The notes below the pieces were generated by a model. The model saw nothing but the letters and a program-made list of their open reading frames with translations, searched no databases and had not been told where the DNA came from. Made by a program: the position numbers and the translations under genes. A stretch of 64,000 nt of DNA from contig JAHYYJ010000010.1 in NCBI GenBank assembly GCA_019425015.1, forward strand, positions 1 through 64,000. Reading direction: 5' to 3'. Each line of letters begins with the position of its first letter. Within the stretch, counting starts at the first letter, position 1. Positions 8,275 through 16,049 of this stretch are shown one piece after another. The stretch comes from Collinsella sp. Lineage in GTDB: Bacteria; Actinomycetota; Coriobacteriia; Coriobacteriales; Coriobacteriaceae.

Positions 8275-9711
8275 ATGAAGACCATCAAGCTTGCTCCCGG
8301 TGAGCGCCTCGTTACCAACCAGCTCAACCGCAAGGGCGTGCTGCCGCAAAACATCATCGACGCCGCCCGCGATATCGTGGCCAACGTGCGTGCCAACGGC
8401 GATGCCGCGGTGCGCGATTACTGTCAGCGTTTTGACGGTGTTGAGCTGCAGAGCTTCCGTCTTCCGCAAGAGCAGATCGATGCCGCGCTCGAAGGCCTCG
8501 ATCCGGCTTTTGTCGCGGCGCTCGAAAAGGCTGCACGCCAGATTCGCGAGTTCCACCAGCGCGAGGTCGAGCAGAGCTGGTTTACCACGCGCCCGGACGG
8601 CACGATGCTCGGCGTTAAGGTGACCCCGCTTGCCGCTGCCGGCATCTACGTGCCGGGAGGCCGCGCGCAGTATCCCTCCACGGTGCTTATGAACGCCATT
8701 CCCGCCAAGGTGGCCGGCGTCAAGCGCGTGGTCATGGTGACCCCGCCGCAAAAAGACGGCCTGATCAGCCCTTACACGCTCGCCGCGGCAAAGCTCGGCG
8801 GAGTGGACGAAATCTATATGGTGGGCGGCGCCCAGGCCGTGGCCGCGCTGGCGTACGGCACCGAGACCATTCCGCGCGTCGACAAAATTACCGGCCCAGG
8901 TAACGCCTTTGTTGCCGCTGCCAAGCAGATTGTCTCGGGTGACGTGGGTGTCGATATGGTCGCCGGTCCCTCCGAGGTCTGCGTGCTGGCCGACGCCACG
9001 GCCAAGCCTATGGTGGTCGCGGCAGACCTGATGGCCCAGGCCGAGCACGATCCGCTGGCAGCCTGCTATCTGGTGACTTGCGACGAGCAGTTTGCGCGCG
9101 AGGTCGAGGCTGGCATTGACATCCTGGTGGCGCAGTCGCCGCGTGCCGAGATCACGCGTGCTTCGCTCGACAACGAAGGCACCATCGTGGTGGCCGCCGA
9201 TATGGCTGCCGCCGTCGAGGCCGTGAACACCGTGGCGCCCGAACACCTGGAGCTGCACTGCAAGGATGCAATGGGCCTGCTTGGCGGCATTCGCAACGCC
9301 GGCGCCATCTTTGTGGGCGCTTGGAGCTCCGAGCCGCTCGGCGATTACGTTGCTGGCCCCAACCACACGCTGCCGACCGGCGGCACGGCCCTGTTCTCCA
9401 ACCCGCTTTCGGTCGAAGAGTTCGTTAAGCGCTCGAGCGTCATTTGCTATACGCCCGAGGGTCTGCTCTCCGACGCTCCCGCTACGCAGCGCCTGGCCGA
9501 GGCCGAGGGCCTGTGGGCGCACGCGCTCTCTGCCGCCCTGCGTCGTCGCGTGCTGGAGCAGGGCGAGGATGCCGTGAGCGCCGAGTCGCTCGCCGCGGCC
9601 GACCTGACCAAGGTTGCCTGGCCGGGCGACGCCGTGGCGACGGTTGCCGAGGGCGTGGACCTGGCGGCTGCAGGCGCAGATGGCGCTGGCGTAACCGGCG
9701 GGGAGGCCTAA
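8275..9711 (+). CDS. hisD: Histidinol dehydrogenase
   Basis: This 478-residue protein catalyses the last two steps of histidine synthesis, histidinol to histidine with two NAD. It contains AAGIYVPGGRAQYPS, the signature KITGPGNAFVAAAK, the zinc-site stretch AQAEHDPLA and SEPLGDYVAGPNHTLPTGG with the catalytic Asp and His. It is slightly longer than the common 430 residues because of an Ala/Gly-rich tail after residue 450. hisC starts one base after its stop (TAATATG), so the two are coupled. Confidence 0.97.
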   Translation: MKTIKLAPGERLVTNQLNRKGVLPQNIIDAARDIVANVRANGDAAVRDYCQRFDGVELQSFRLPQEQIDAALEGLDPAFVAALEKAARQIREFHQREVEQSWFTTRPDGTMLGVKVTPLAAAGIYVPGGRAQYPSTVLMNAIPAKVAGVKRVVMVTPPQKDGLISPYTLAAAKLGGVDEIYMVGGAQAVAALAYGTETIPRVDKITGPGNAFVAAAKQIVSGDVGVDMVAGPSEVCVLADATAKPMVVAADLMAQAEHDPLAACYLVTCDEQFAREVEAGIDILVAQSPRAEITRASLDNEGTIVVAADMAAAVEAVNTVAPEHLELHCKDAMGLLGGIRNAGAIFVGAWSSEPLGDYVAGPNHTLPTGGTALFSNPLSVEEFVKRSSVICYTPEGLLSDAPATQRLAEAEGLWAHALSAALRRRVLEQGEDAVSAESLAAADLTKVAWPGDAVATVAEGVDLAAAGADGAGVTGGEA

Positions 9712-9712
9712 T

Positions 9713-10828
9713 ATGGCCGAACTCACGCCTCGCATGAAGGGGCTCGTCCAGCCTTACCTGGCCGGTATTGAGCCCTACGATCCCAACTTTACGCCCACGC
9801 GCATCAACCTTTCGGCCAACGAGAACACCTATCCCGTGCCGGCTGGCGTGCGCGAGGCGGTCGACGCCGCCCTGGCTGCCACGCCGCTCAACCGCTATCC
9901 CGATCCCATGTCCAACGATCTGCGCGACGAGCTTGCCGCTTGGCATGGTGTGGCGCGCGAGAATGTCTGCGTGGGCAACGGCGGCGACGAGCTGCTCTAT
10001 AACTACCTGTTGGCGTTTGGCGGCGCGGGACGGACCCTGCTCAACTGCCCGCCGTGCTTTAGCGAGTATGCGTTCTTTGCGTCGCTCTGCCAGACCGAGG
10101 TGCGCGACGTGTGGCGCGACCCCGCGACCTTTGAGCTCGACCAGGCCGCCGTGCTTGCGGCGGCACCCGAGTGTAACCTGGCAATCGTGACCTCGCCCAA
10201 CAACCCCACGGGTGACGTGGCACCGCTCGACTTTGTCGCGGCGCTGTGCGATGCGTGCCCCGGCATGGTGATGGTCGACGAGGCCTATGTTGAGTTTGCC
10301 GACGATTCGTTTGGCGCGGCAACCACGGCGCAAGGCCTTATCGCCGAGCATCCCAACCTGGTGATTCTGCACACGCTGTCCAAGGCGTTCGGCGCCGCCG
10401 GCACGCGTCTGGGCTATGTGATCGCGGCGCCCGAGGTCATCGATGTGTTCGCGGCGATTCGCCAGATCTATTCGGTCAATGTGCTGAGCCAGGCCGCAGC
10501 GCTTGCCTGCGTGCGTGCCCGCGATGCGTATGCACCCGTGGTGGCGCAAGTTACATCCGAGCGCGAGCGCGAGTTGTGCGCCCTGCGCGCAATGGCTGCC
10601 GAGGGCATGCCCGTGGAGGCATGGCCGAGCGCGGCGAATTTTGTGCTCGTGCGCACGCCGCATGCCACGCGCGTGCGCGAGCGTCTGCGCGACGAGTATT
10701 CGATTCTGGTGCGCGACTTTAGCTACGCGCCGGGGCTCGCGGACTGCCTGCGCATTACCGTGGGCACCCCGCAGGAAAACGACGAGGTGCTGGCCGCGTT
10801 TGCCGCGCTGGTGAAGGAGGAGATGTAG
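9713..10828 (+). CDS. hisC: Histidinol-phosphate aminotransferase
   Basis: This 371-residue PLP enzyme of fold type I converts imidazole acetol phosphate to histidinol phosphate. It shows the early INLSANENTYP substrate stretch, VGNGGDELL, TSPNNPTGD and the PLP-lysine motif TLSKAFGAAGTRLGY. The length fits HisC. The hisB ATG follows the TAG directly, so the operon is tightly packed here. Confidence 0.96.
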   Translation: MAELTPRMKGLVQPYLAGIEPYDPNFTPTRINLSANENTYPVPAGVREAVDAALAATPLNRYPDPMSNDLRDELAAWHGVARENVCVGNGGDELLYNYLLAFGGAGRTLLNCPPCFSEYAFFASLCQTEVRDVWRDPATFELDQAAVLAAAPECNLAIVTSPNNPTGDVAPLDFVAALCDACPGMVMVDEAYVEFADDSFGAATTAQGLIAEHPNLVILHTLSKAFGAAGTRLGYVIAAPEVIDVFAAIRQIYSVNVLSQAAALACVRARDAYAPVVAQVTSERERELCALRAMAAEGMPVEAWPSAANFVLVRTPHATRVRERLRDEYSILVRDFSYAPGLADCLRITVGTPQENDEVLAAFAALVKEEM

Positions 10829-11416
10829 ATGGACCGCTATGCCGAGGTAACCCGCAAGACGGGCGAGACCGACATTGTCGTAAAGCTCGACCTGGACGGA
10901 AGCGGCGTGTGCGATATCTCGACCGGCGTGCCGTTTTTCGACCACATGCTCAACGCTTTTGGCCGCCATGGTCTGTTCGATCTGACGGTGCACGCGGTGG
11001 GCGACGTGGAGGTCGATGCGCACCACACCGTCGAGGACACGGGTATTGTGCTGGGCGAGGCGTTTTGTCAGGCGCTGGGCGACAAGGCGGGCATTACGCG
11101 CTTTGCCGACGCGGCGATCGCCATGGACGAGACGCTTGTGATGGCTGCTGTTGATATTTCGGGCCGCGGGCAGGCCTACTGCGAGCTGCCCGTGCCCACC
11201 GAGCGCGTGGGCAGCTTTGATACCGAGCTGGCCGTCGAGTTCTTCTACGCCTTCGCGCGCGATGCCAAGCTCACGCTGCACGTTCGCGAACTGGCGGGCG
11301 GTAACTCGCATCACATTATCGAGGCCGCCTTTAAGGCCGTGGGCCGCACGATGCGCCACGCCTGCGAGCTCGATCCCCGCGTGCAGGGCATCCCCAGCAC
11401 CAAGGGCTCACTGTAA
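10829..11416 (+). CDS. hisB: Imidazoleglycerol-phosphate dehydratase
   Basis: This 195-residue monofunctional HisB removes water from imidazole glycerol phosphate. Its two metal-binding histidine pairs are visible as AHHTVEDTGIVLGEA and SHHIIEAAFKA, together with PFFDHML near residue 35. It has no phosphatase domain, so histidinol phosphate must be hydrolysed by another protein, most simply the PHP phosphatase at 14598-15509. Confidence 0.97.
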   Translation: MDRYAEVTRKTGETDIVVKLDLDGSGVCDISTGVPFFDHMLNAFGRHGLFDLTVHAVGDVEVDAHHTVEDTGIVLGEAFCQALGDKAGITRFADAAIAMDETLVMAAVDISGRGQAYCELPVPTERVGSFDTELAVEFFYAFARDAKLTLHVRELAGGNSHHIIEAAFKAVGRTMRHACELDPRVQGIPSTKGSL

Positions 11417-11429
11417 CCGTCACAAGGGT

Positions 11430-11470
11430 AAAACCACCACGAAGGTGCCTGTCCCCTTTGTGGTGGTTTT
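11430..11470 (+). terminator. Terminator-like hairpin inside the his operon, between hisB and hisH
   Basis: AAAACCACCAC (11430-11440) pairs exactly with GTGGTGGTTTT (11460-11470). The loop holds GGTGCCTGTCCCCTTT, a sequence related to the palindromes at 50.5 and 57.1 kb. The terminal Ts make it look like an intrinsic terminator, yet six his genes follow. Confidence 0.6.
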
Positions 11471-11495
11471 GGACAAAGAGAAGAGGGAGGGTCGC

Positions 11496-12197
11496 GTGGG
11501 CGAACCGAAGATCGTGGTGGTCGACTACCACAAGGGCAACTTGTCGAGCGTCGTGCGCGGGCTTGCGCGCGCCGGTGCCGCCGCCTGTACATCGGACGAC
11601 CTGGAGCAAATCCGCCGCGCCGACGGCCTGGTCATTCCGGGCGTGGGCGCGTTCTATGACGCGATCGCCTTTATGCGCCAGAGCGGCGAGGAGGCGGCCG
11701 TGCTCGATGCCGTTGCCGCCGGAACTCCGCTGCTCGGCATCTGCCTGGGCCTTCAGCTGTTTTTTGAGCGCGGCAACGAGGGCGTTCCTGCGGGCGAGGG
11801 TGTTGCCGTGGACGGCGACGCCTCCGGGCAGGCCGGTGCTCCTTGGGTCGATGGCCTGGGCATCATGCGCGGTTCGTGCACGCGCTTGGAGTCGAGTCGC
11901 CTGAAGGTGCCGCACGTGGGCTGGGACCAGGTGCACATGACGCCCGCCGGGGCGGCCGATCCGTTGCTCGCCGGTTTTGCCGAGGGCGCCAACATGTACT
12001 TCACCCACAGCTACGCGGTGGCCGACGACGCCGATGCCGCTGATGTTTTGGCGTGCACGCACTACACGCGGAGTTTCCCGTGCATCGTGCGTCGCGGCAA
12101 CGTGTGGGGCTGTCAGTTCCATCCCGAGAAATCCTCCGCGCTTGGTCAGCGCATCCTTAAGAACTTCGTCAACATCGTCGAGGAGGCCGGCCGATGA
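11496..12197 (+). CDS. hisH: Imidazole glycerol phosphate synthase, glutaminase subunit
   Basis: This 233-residue protein is a class I glutamine amidotransferase. The nucleophile Cys lies in LLGICLGLQLFF, and the His/Glu partners in WGCQFHPEKSS. It supplies ammonia to HisF. The start is a GTG at 11496, placed 5 bases after GAGGGAGG; it opens with the conserved KIVVVDYHKGNLSS, and the upstream extension of the frame lies inside hisB. Its stop overlaps the hisA ATG by four bases. Confidence 0.95.
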   Translation: MGEPKIVVVDYHKGNLSSVVRGLARAGAAACTSDDLEQIRRADGLVIPGVGAFYDAIAFMRQSGEEAAVLDAVAAGTPLLGICLGLQLFFERGNEGVPAGEGVAVDGDASGQAGAPWVDGLGIMRGSCTRLESSRLKVPHVGWDQVHMTPAGAADPLLAGFAEGANMYFTHSYAVADDADAADVLACTHYTRSFPCIVRRGNVWGCQFHPEKSSALGQRILKNFVNIVEEAGR

Positions 12198-12937
12198 TCC
12201 TGTTTCTTGCAATCGATTTGATCGGCGGCAAGGTCGTGCGCCTGGAGCGCGGCGACCGGAGCCGCTGCAAGGTATATTCCGACGACCCCGCGGCCGTTGC
12301 TCGCTCCTTTGCCGAGCAGGGTGCGAGCTGGGTGCACGTCGTCGACCTGTCCGCTGCCTTTGGCGAGGACGAGGACGCGTGCGCTGCCAACTCGGCGGCG
12401 ATCGAGGCCATCTGCGGCGTCGACGGTCTGTCGGTGGACGTGGGCGGCGGCGTTCGCTCGCTCGCGCGCATCGACGAGCTGGCCGGCTACGGCGCGCGTC
12501 GCATCGCACTGGGCACCGTGCTGGTGACTGAGCCGGGTTTTGCCGAGGTGGCGGCCCAAGGCTTTGGCGAGCTGCTGGTGGCAGATATTGCCGCCCGTGA
12601 CGGCCAGGTCAAGGTGAACGGTTGGCGCGACGGTGCGGGTGTGGCGCTCGACGATGCCGTGGCGCAGCTCACGGAGCTGGGCTTTAAACATCTGGTGTAT
12701 ACCGATATCGCGCGCGATGGCATGCAGACGGGCATCGATGTGGCGGCGTATCGCCATGTGGCCGAGGCCGCGGGCTTTCCCGTCGTGGCGTCGGGCGGTA
12801 TCTCGACGCTCGACGATATCCGCGCGCTTGCCGCGGTGGGCGAGGATGCCATCGAGGGCGCCATTACCGGTCGTGCACTCTACGAGGGTAACTTTACGCT
12901 GGTACAGGCGCTGTCCGCCGCCCGAGGGGAGGAGTAA
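12194..12937 (+). CDS. hisA: Phosphoribosylformimino-AICAR ribotide isomerase
   Basis: This 247-residue half-barrel-repeat enzyme opens the ring of ProFAR to give PRFAR. The catalytic Asp lies in LFLAIDLIGGKVVRL, the second in HLVYTDIARDGMQTG, with SVDVGGGVRS between. Actinobacteria often use a dual HisA/TrpF enzyme (PriA); I cannot tell from this window whether a separate trpF exists. It overlaps hisH by ATGA, and hisF starts 3 bases after its stop. Confidence 0.95.
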   Translation: MILFLAIDLIGGKVVRLERGDRSRCKVYSDDPAAVARSFAEQGASWVHVVDLSAAFGEDEDACAANSAAIEAICGVDGLSVDVGGGVRSLARIDELAGYGARRIALGTVLVTEPGFAEVAAQGFGELLVADIAARDGQVKVNGWRDGAGVALDDAVAQLTELGFKHLVYTDIARDGMQTGIDVAAYRHVAEAAGFPVVASGGISTLDDIRALAAVGEDAIEGAITGRALYEGNFTLVQALSAARGEE

Positions 12938-12940
12938 CCC

Positions 12941-13723
12941 ATGCTTACCAAACGCGTGATTCCCTGTCTGGACGTCAAGGACGGCCGCGTGGTCAAGGGC
13001 GTCAACTTTGTGAGCCTGCGCGATGCGGGCGACCCGGTGGAGCTAGCACGTGCCTACGATCGCGAGGGTGCGGACGAGGTCGTTTTTCTGGATATTACCG
13101 CCACGAGTGACAACCGCGCGACGACTATCGAGATGGCGGCGCATGCGGCCGAGGAGCTGGCCATTCCCTATACCGTGGGCGGCGGCTTTCGCGACCTGGC
13201 GGGCATGCGAACCATGGTTGCCGCCGGTGCCGACAAGGTGTCGCTCAACTCGGCGGCCGTGCGCGACCCGTCGCTGATCAGCCAGGCTGCCGCGGCGTTT
13301 GGCAGCCAGGCCGTGGTCGTGGCGATCGATGCCAAGCGCGTTGGCTTGCCCGGAGCATCCGGTGCCGACAAGTGGGAGGTTTTTACCGCAGGAGGTCGCA
13401 ACGCCACGGGTATCGACGCGGTGGCGTGGGCCGAGGAGGCGGCTCGTCGCGGCGCCGGCGAGATCTTGCTGACCAGCATGGATCGCGACGGCACCAAGGC
13501 CGGCTTTGACCTGGCGCTCACCCGCGCCGTGGCACGCGCGGTGCCAATCCCCGTCATCGCGAGCGGCGGCGTGGGTACGCTCGAGCATTTTGCCGAGGGC
13601 GTGATCGAGGGCGAAGCCGACGCCGTGCTGGCGGCGAGCGTCTTTCACTTTGGAACCTTCAGCATCCGCCAGGTGAAGGAGTATATGGCGTCGCAGGGTA
13701 TCCCTGTGAGGTTGGACTTCTAA
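12941..13723 (+). CDS. hisF: Imidazole glycerol phosphate synthase, cyclase subunit
   Basis: This 260-residue TIM barrel makes imidazole glycerol phosphate and AICAR using ammonia from HisH. It starts MLTKRVIPCLDVKDGRVVKG, carries the catalytic Asp in VVFLDITAT and the second in LTSMDRDGTKAGFD, and ends with the phosphate loop ASGGVGTLEHF and VLAASVFHFG. The length is typical. A 114-bp palindromic repeat fills the gap to hisI. Confidence 0.97.
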   Translation: MLTKRVIPCLDVKDGRVVKGVNFVSLRDAGDPVELARAYDREGADEVVFLDITATSDNRATTIEMAAHAAEELAIPYTVGGGFRDLAGMRTMVAAGADKVSLNSAAVRDPSLISQAAAAFGSQAVVVAIDAKRVGLPGASGADKWEVFTAGGRNATGIDAVAWAEEAARRGAGEILLTSMDRDGTKAGFDLALTRAVARAVPIPVIASGGVGTLEHFAEGVIEGEADAVLAASVFHFGTFSIRQVKEYMASQGIPVRLDF

Positions 13724-13736
13724 TGCTGCGGGCTTC

Positions 13737-13850
13737 GCTGCGGCTTGCCCAGGCACCGCATCTTGCCGCTCAAACCGTCGCTCGCGTACCAAAGTACGCG
13801 TCGCTCCTCTTTCACGGCAACCTGAGGCACCTGGACAACCCTCGCCGACC
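13737..13850. repeat. 114-bp imperfect palindrome, copy A
   Basis: The element is about 92% identical to 45608-45720. It folds around GCGTAC-CAAA-GTACGC with arms of about 50 bases that pair along most of their length (for example GGCTTGCCCAGGCACC with GGCACCTGGACAACC). It sits between hisF and hisI within the his operon. No reading frame of note lies in it. Confidence 0.85.
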
Positions 13851-13876
13851 GGCGATGTTTAAATTGGGGAATTGAA

Positions 13877-14206
13877 ATGAGAGAAATTACTACTCCAGCT
13901 GATCTTAAATATGACGTCAAAGGATTGATTCCCTGTGTGGTTCAGCAGTATGACACCGGTGAGGTGCTTATGGTTGCTTGGATGAACGAGGAGTCGGTGG
14001 GGCTGACGCTCAAGACCGGTACCACGTGGTTTTGGAGTCGCAGCCGCCAGGAGCTCTGGAACAAGGGCGCGACGAGCGGCAACATGCAGGAGGTCAAGGA
14101 GCTCTGGGCCGACTGCGATGGCGATACGCTGCTGGTCAAGGTCGACTCGCCGGGTCCGGCCTGCCATACCGGCAACCGTACCTGCTTCTTTAAGAAACTT
14201 GCGTAG
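13877..14206 (+). CDS. hisI: Phosphoribosyl-AMP cyclohydrolase
   Basis: This 109-residue protein hydrolyses the adenine ring of phosphoribosyl-AMP. It contains VLMVAWMNEESV, WSRSRQELWNKGATSG and the metal-binding Asp/Cys cluster (ADCDGD, GPACHTGNRTCFF). It is the stand-alone form, with HisE encoded separately downstream. GGGAATTGAA precedes the ATG. Confidence 0.96.
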   Translation: MREITTPADLKYDVKGLIPCVVQQYDTGEVLMVAWMNEESVGLTLKTGTTWFWSRSRQELWNKGATSGNMQEVKELWADCDGDTLLVKVDSPGPACHTGNRTCFFKKLA

Positions 14207-14252
14207 GGCGGGCGCTCGACTAGACGCTTGGCCAACCAGAAAGGATTGAACC

Positions 14253-14570
14253 ATGGGTGTGCGCACCGCGAATGTTCAGGATGGAAATATCGGTGAGACG
14301 CTGACGGGGCTGGCCGAGGTGATTCATGGCCGTCGCGACGCGTCGCCGCAGGAAAGCTATACCGCTCGTCTGCTGGTCGACGTCGAGGATGAGTTGCTCA
14401 AGAAGCTTGCCGAGGAAGCGAGCGAGGTTATCATGGCCTGCAAGGATAACGACCACGACCACATTCGCTACGAGGCCGGCGACCTGGTCTACCACCTGCT
14501 CGTGACGCTCGAGCGCTACGGTATTACCCTCGACGAGCTGGCCGGTGAACTCAACGCCCGCCGCCACTAG
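14253..14570 (+). CDS. hisE: Phosphoribosyl-ATP pyrophosphohydrolase
   Basis: This 105-residue all-helical MazG-like protein converts phosphoribosyl-ATP to phosphoribosyl-AMP. It shows ESYTARLLVD, the metal motif KLAEEASEVIMA and YEAGDLVYHLLV. It is the last gene of the his operon. AGAAAGGA lies before the ATG. Its TAG stop is also the first three bases of a small dispersed palindrome (14568-14596). Confidence 0.96.
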   Translation: MGVRTANVQDGNIGETLTGLAEVIHGRRDASPQESYTARLLVDVEDELLKKLAEEASEVIMACKDNDHDHIRYEAGDLVYHLLVTLERYGITLDELAGELNARRH

Positions 14571-14596
14571 TCATTGGGGACGTTCTAAAACGACCA
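14568..14596. repeat. Short dispersed palindrome, degenerate copy 1
   Basis: It starts TAGTCATTGGGGACGTTCT and continues with a diverged right arm. Better copies lie at 43010-43052 and 59857-59885. Here it begins on the hisE stop codon. Confidence 0.6.
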
Positions 14597-14597
14597 G

Positions 14598-15509
14598 TTA
14601 GGCGAGGGGCGTGGATTCCCATTCGCCGGTGGGGTGGGGGATATCGAAGGCCCGGTAGCCGCAGTCGTAGGCGTGGGCCTGGGCCTCGCGGATGTTCCAA
14701 CAAATATCGCAGGCGCGGTGCGCGTCTGAGCCAAAGGTAATGGGCACCTCGGCATGGGCAAAACAGCGCAAAAGGTCGGTTGCGGGATAGTAGTCGTCAA
14801 GGCCCTTGCGCGGTGCAGCCGTCGAGACCTCAACGCGGCGACCCGTATCGTGCGCGCACTCGGCCATCTGCTGCCAAAACGGCGCGGGGTCAAAGTCGGG
14901 CGCAAAGCCTTCCTTCGAAAAGCGCATGACTAGGTCGGGGTGAGCCATCACATCAAAGTTAAGCGAGCTTTCGCAAGCACGGCACCAGTCGTCGACGTAG
15001 TGTTCCCATACGCCGCGTACGCCTAAGTTTTCCCAAACATGCAGGTTGGTATCGTCGTCGATCCAGCCACAAAGCGAATCGGGCGTATCGGGACGAGCGA
15101 CGCTCTCCGTTCCCGCCGTGCCCGCGGCGCCGGCCATGATATCGCCCGGGTCGCCAATCCAATGCACGCTGCCCAAGCGCACCACGGCGCCCTGGGACCA
15201 GCGCTCAACCAAGGGTTCGCAGCCCTCGTACCAATCGCATTCAAAGCCATAGATAAGCTCGAGCTCCGGCGCGATTTGCGCGGCAAGCCTGCGGGCGTCC
15301 TCAAAGGCCAAACGATGTGCCGGCAAGTCGCCCTCGACGACCTGCACCTCGCAGTTAGCATCCATACTGGCGGGCAGGGTAAGGTGGTCGGTCGAGACCA
15401 TGACGCGGCAGCCGGCGGCAGCAGCGGCACGGACGTTGTCCTCGAACGAGGCGTGCCCGTCCGAGAACGAGGTATGAGTATGGCAATCGACCAGCGGGCA
15501 GGCGGGCAT
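14598..15509 (-). CDS. PHP-domain histidinol-phosphatase, HisJ-like
   Basis: This 303-residue protein has the PHP metal-binding motifs: VDCHTHTSFSDGH at the N-terminus, MVSTDHLTLP, IYGFECDWYEG, RLGSVHWIGD, DVMAHPDLVMRF and ITFGSDAHRA near the end. The order matches HisJ/HisK-type histidinol-phosphatases. It is encoded convergently with the his operon, which lacks any other phosphatase, so it probably supplies that step. I chose the ATG at 15509 because AAAGGAG precedes it and the metal motif follows directly; an upstream in-frame start at 15575 has no such support. Other PHP phosphoesterase roles cannot be excluded. Confidence 0.75.
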   Translation of the reverse strand: MPACPLVDCHTHTSFSDGHASFEDNVRAAAAAGCRVMVSTDHLTLPASMDANCEVQVVEGDLPAHRLAFEDARRLAAQIAPELELIYGFECDWYEGCEPLVERWSQGAVVRLGSVHWIGDPGDIMAGAAGTAGTESVARPDTPDSLCGWIDDDTNLHVWENLGVRGVWEHYVDDWCRACESSLNFDVMAHPDLVMRFSKEGFAPDFDPAPFWQQMAECAHDTGRRVEVSTAAPRKGLDDYYPATDLLRCFAHAEVPITFGSDAHRACDICWNIREAQAHAYDCGYRAFDIPHPTGEWESTPLA

Positions 15510-15629
15510 GGTGACTCCTTTGCATTTGGTGAATCCGCTCCATTGTAATGGTGCAGCTCTCAACACGCCGCGCACGCCGGGTGCCGAAATCGAGTGGAAA
15601 GGCGGGGCGGCGCGTGCCGGCGCCGGCGA

Positions 15630-16049
15630 CTACTTGTTTCGTGCCGCCGCGCGTTTGGCCTGCACCGTTACCATCGCGTGTCTCACGGCGGTGATGGGGC
15701 GATAGCGGATCATACGCGGTCCCGACCAGCGCATGACCTCGCGGATCTTCTCGCGCATGGCAGGCCGGTAGCAATGCGAAGGACAGGCCGAGCAAAATGT
15801 CTTGGTGCCCATGTGCGGGCAGTGCTCAATGCGCGCGATGGCGTATTTCTGCAGCTCGGCGCATTCGGGGCAGAGCGTAATGGTCCGAAGGCCGAGCTTC
15901 ACGCGCACGGACTCATCGTCGCCAGCCTGTTCGACCGCATTCCCGCCGCCATGATGCCCGCGGCACCACAGTGCAATCATCTGCGACACCATTTGGACCT
16001 CGCGCCCACGTTTGCGCGCCAGCTCCGGCGTGTCGACCGGGCGCGCCAT
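15630..16049 (-). CDS. YgbA-family protein (nitrous oxide-stimulated promoter family)
   Basis: This 139-residue protein is recognised by its cysteine pattern: CPECAELQKYAIARIEHCP followed by FCSACPSHCYRPAMRE and VMRWSGPRMIRYRP. This matches the YgbA family, whose genes respond to nitrosative stress in enterobacteria; the biochemical role is poorly known. The clustered Cys suggests metal or Fe-S binding. The ATG at 16049 overlaps the stop of the upstream ABC gene by one base (TAATG), so translation is coupled. An earlier in-frame ATG at 16085 would lie inside the ABC gene and is less likely. Confidence 0.75.
   Translation of the reverse strand: MARPVDTPELARKRGREVQMVSQMIALWCRGHHGGGNAVEQAGDDESVRVKLGLRTITLCPECAELQKYAIARIEHCPHMGTKTFCSACPSHCYRPAMREKIREVMRWSGPRMIRYRPITAVRHAMVTVQAKRAAARNK

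Noticed and set aside
6421..9735. A 1104-codon open frame on the minus strand opposite hisZG and hisD
   Set aside because: It mirrors the strong third-position GC bias of the his genes on the other strand, has no ribosome site and no recognisable domain. The same holds for 9482-11359 (minus) and the other long antisense frames.
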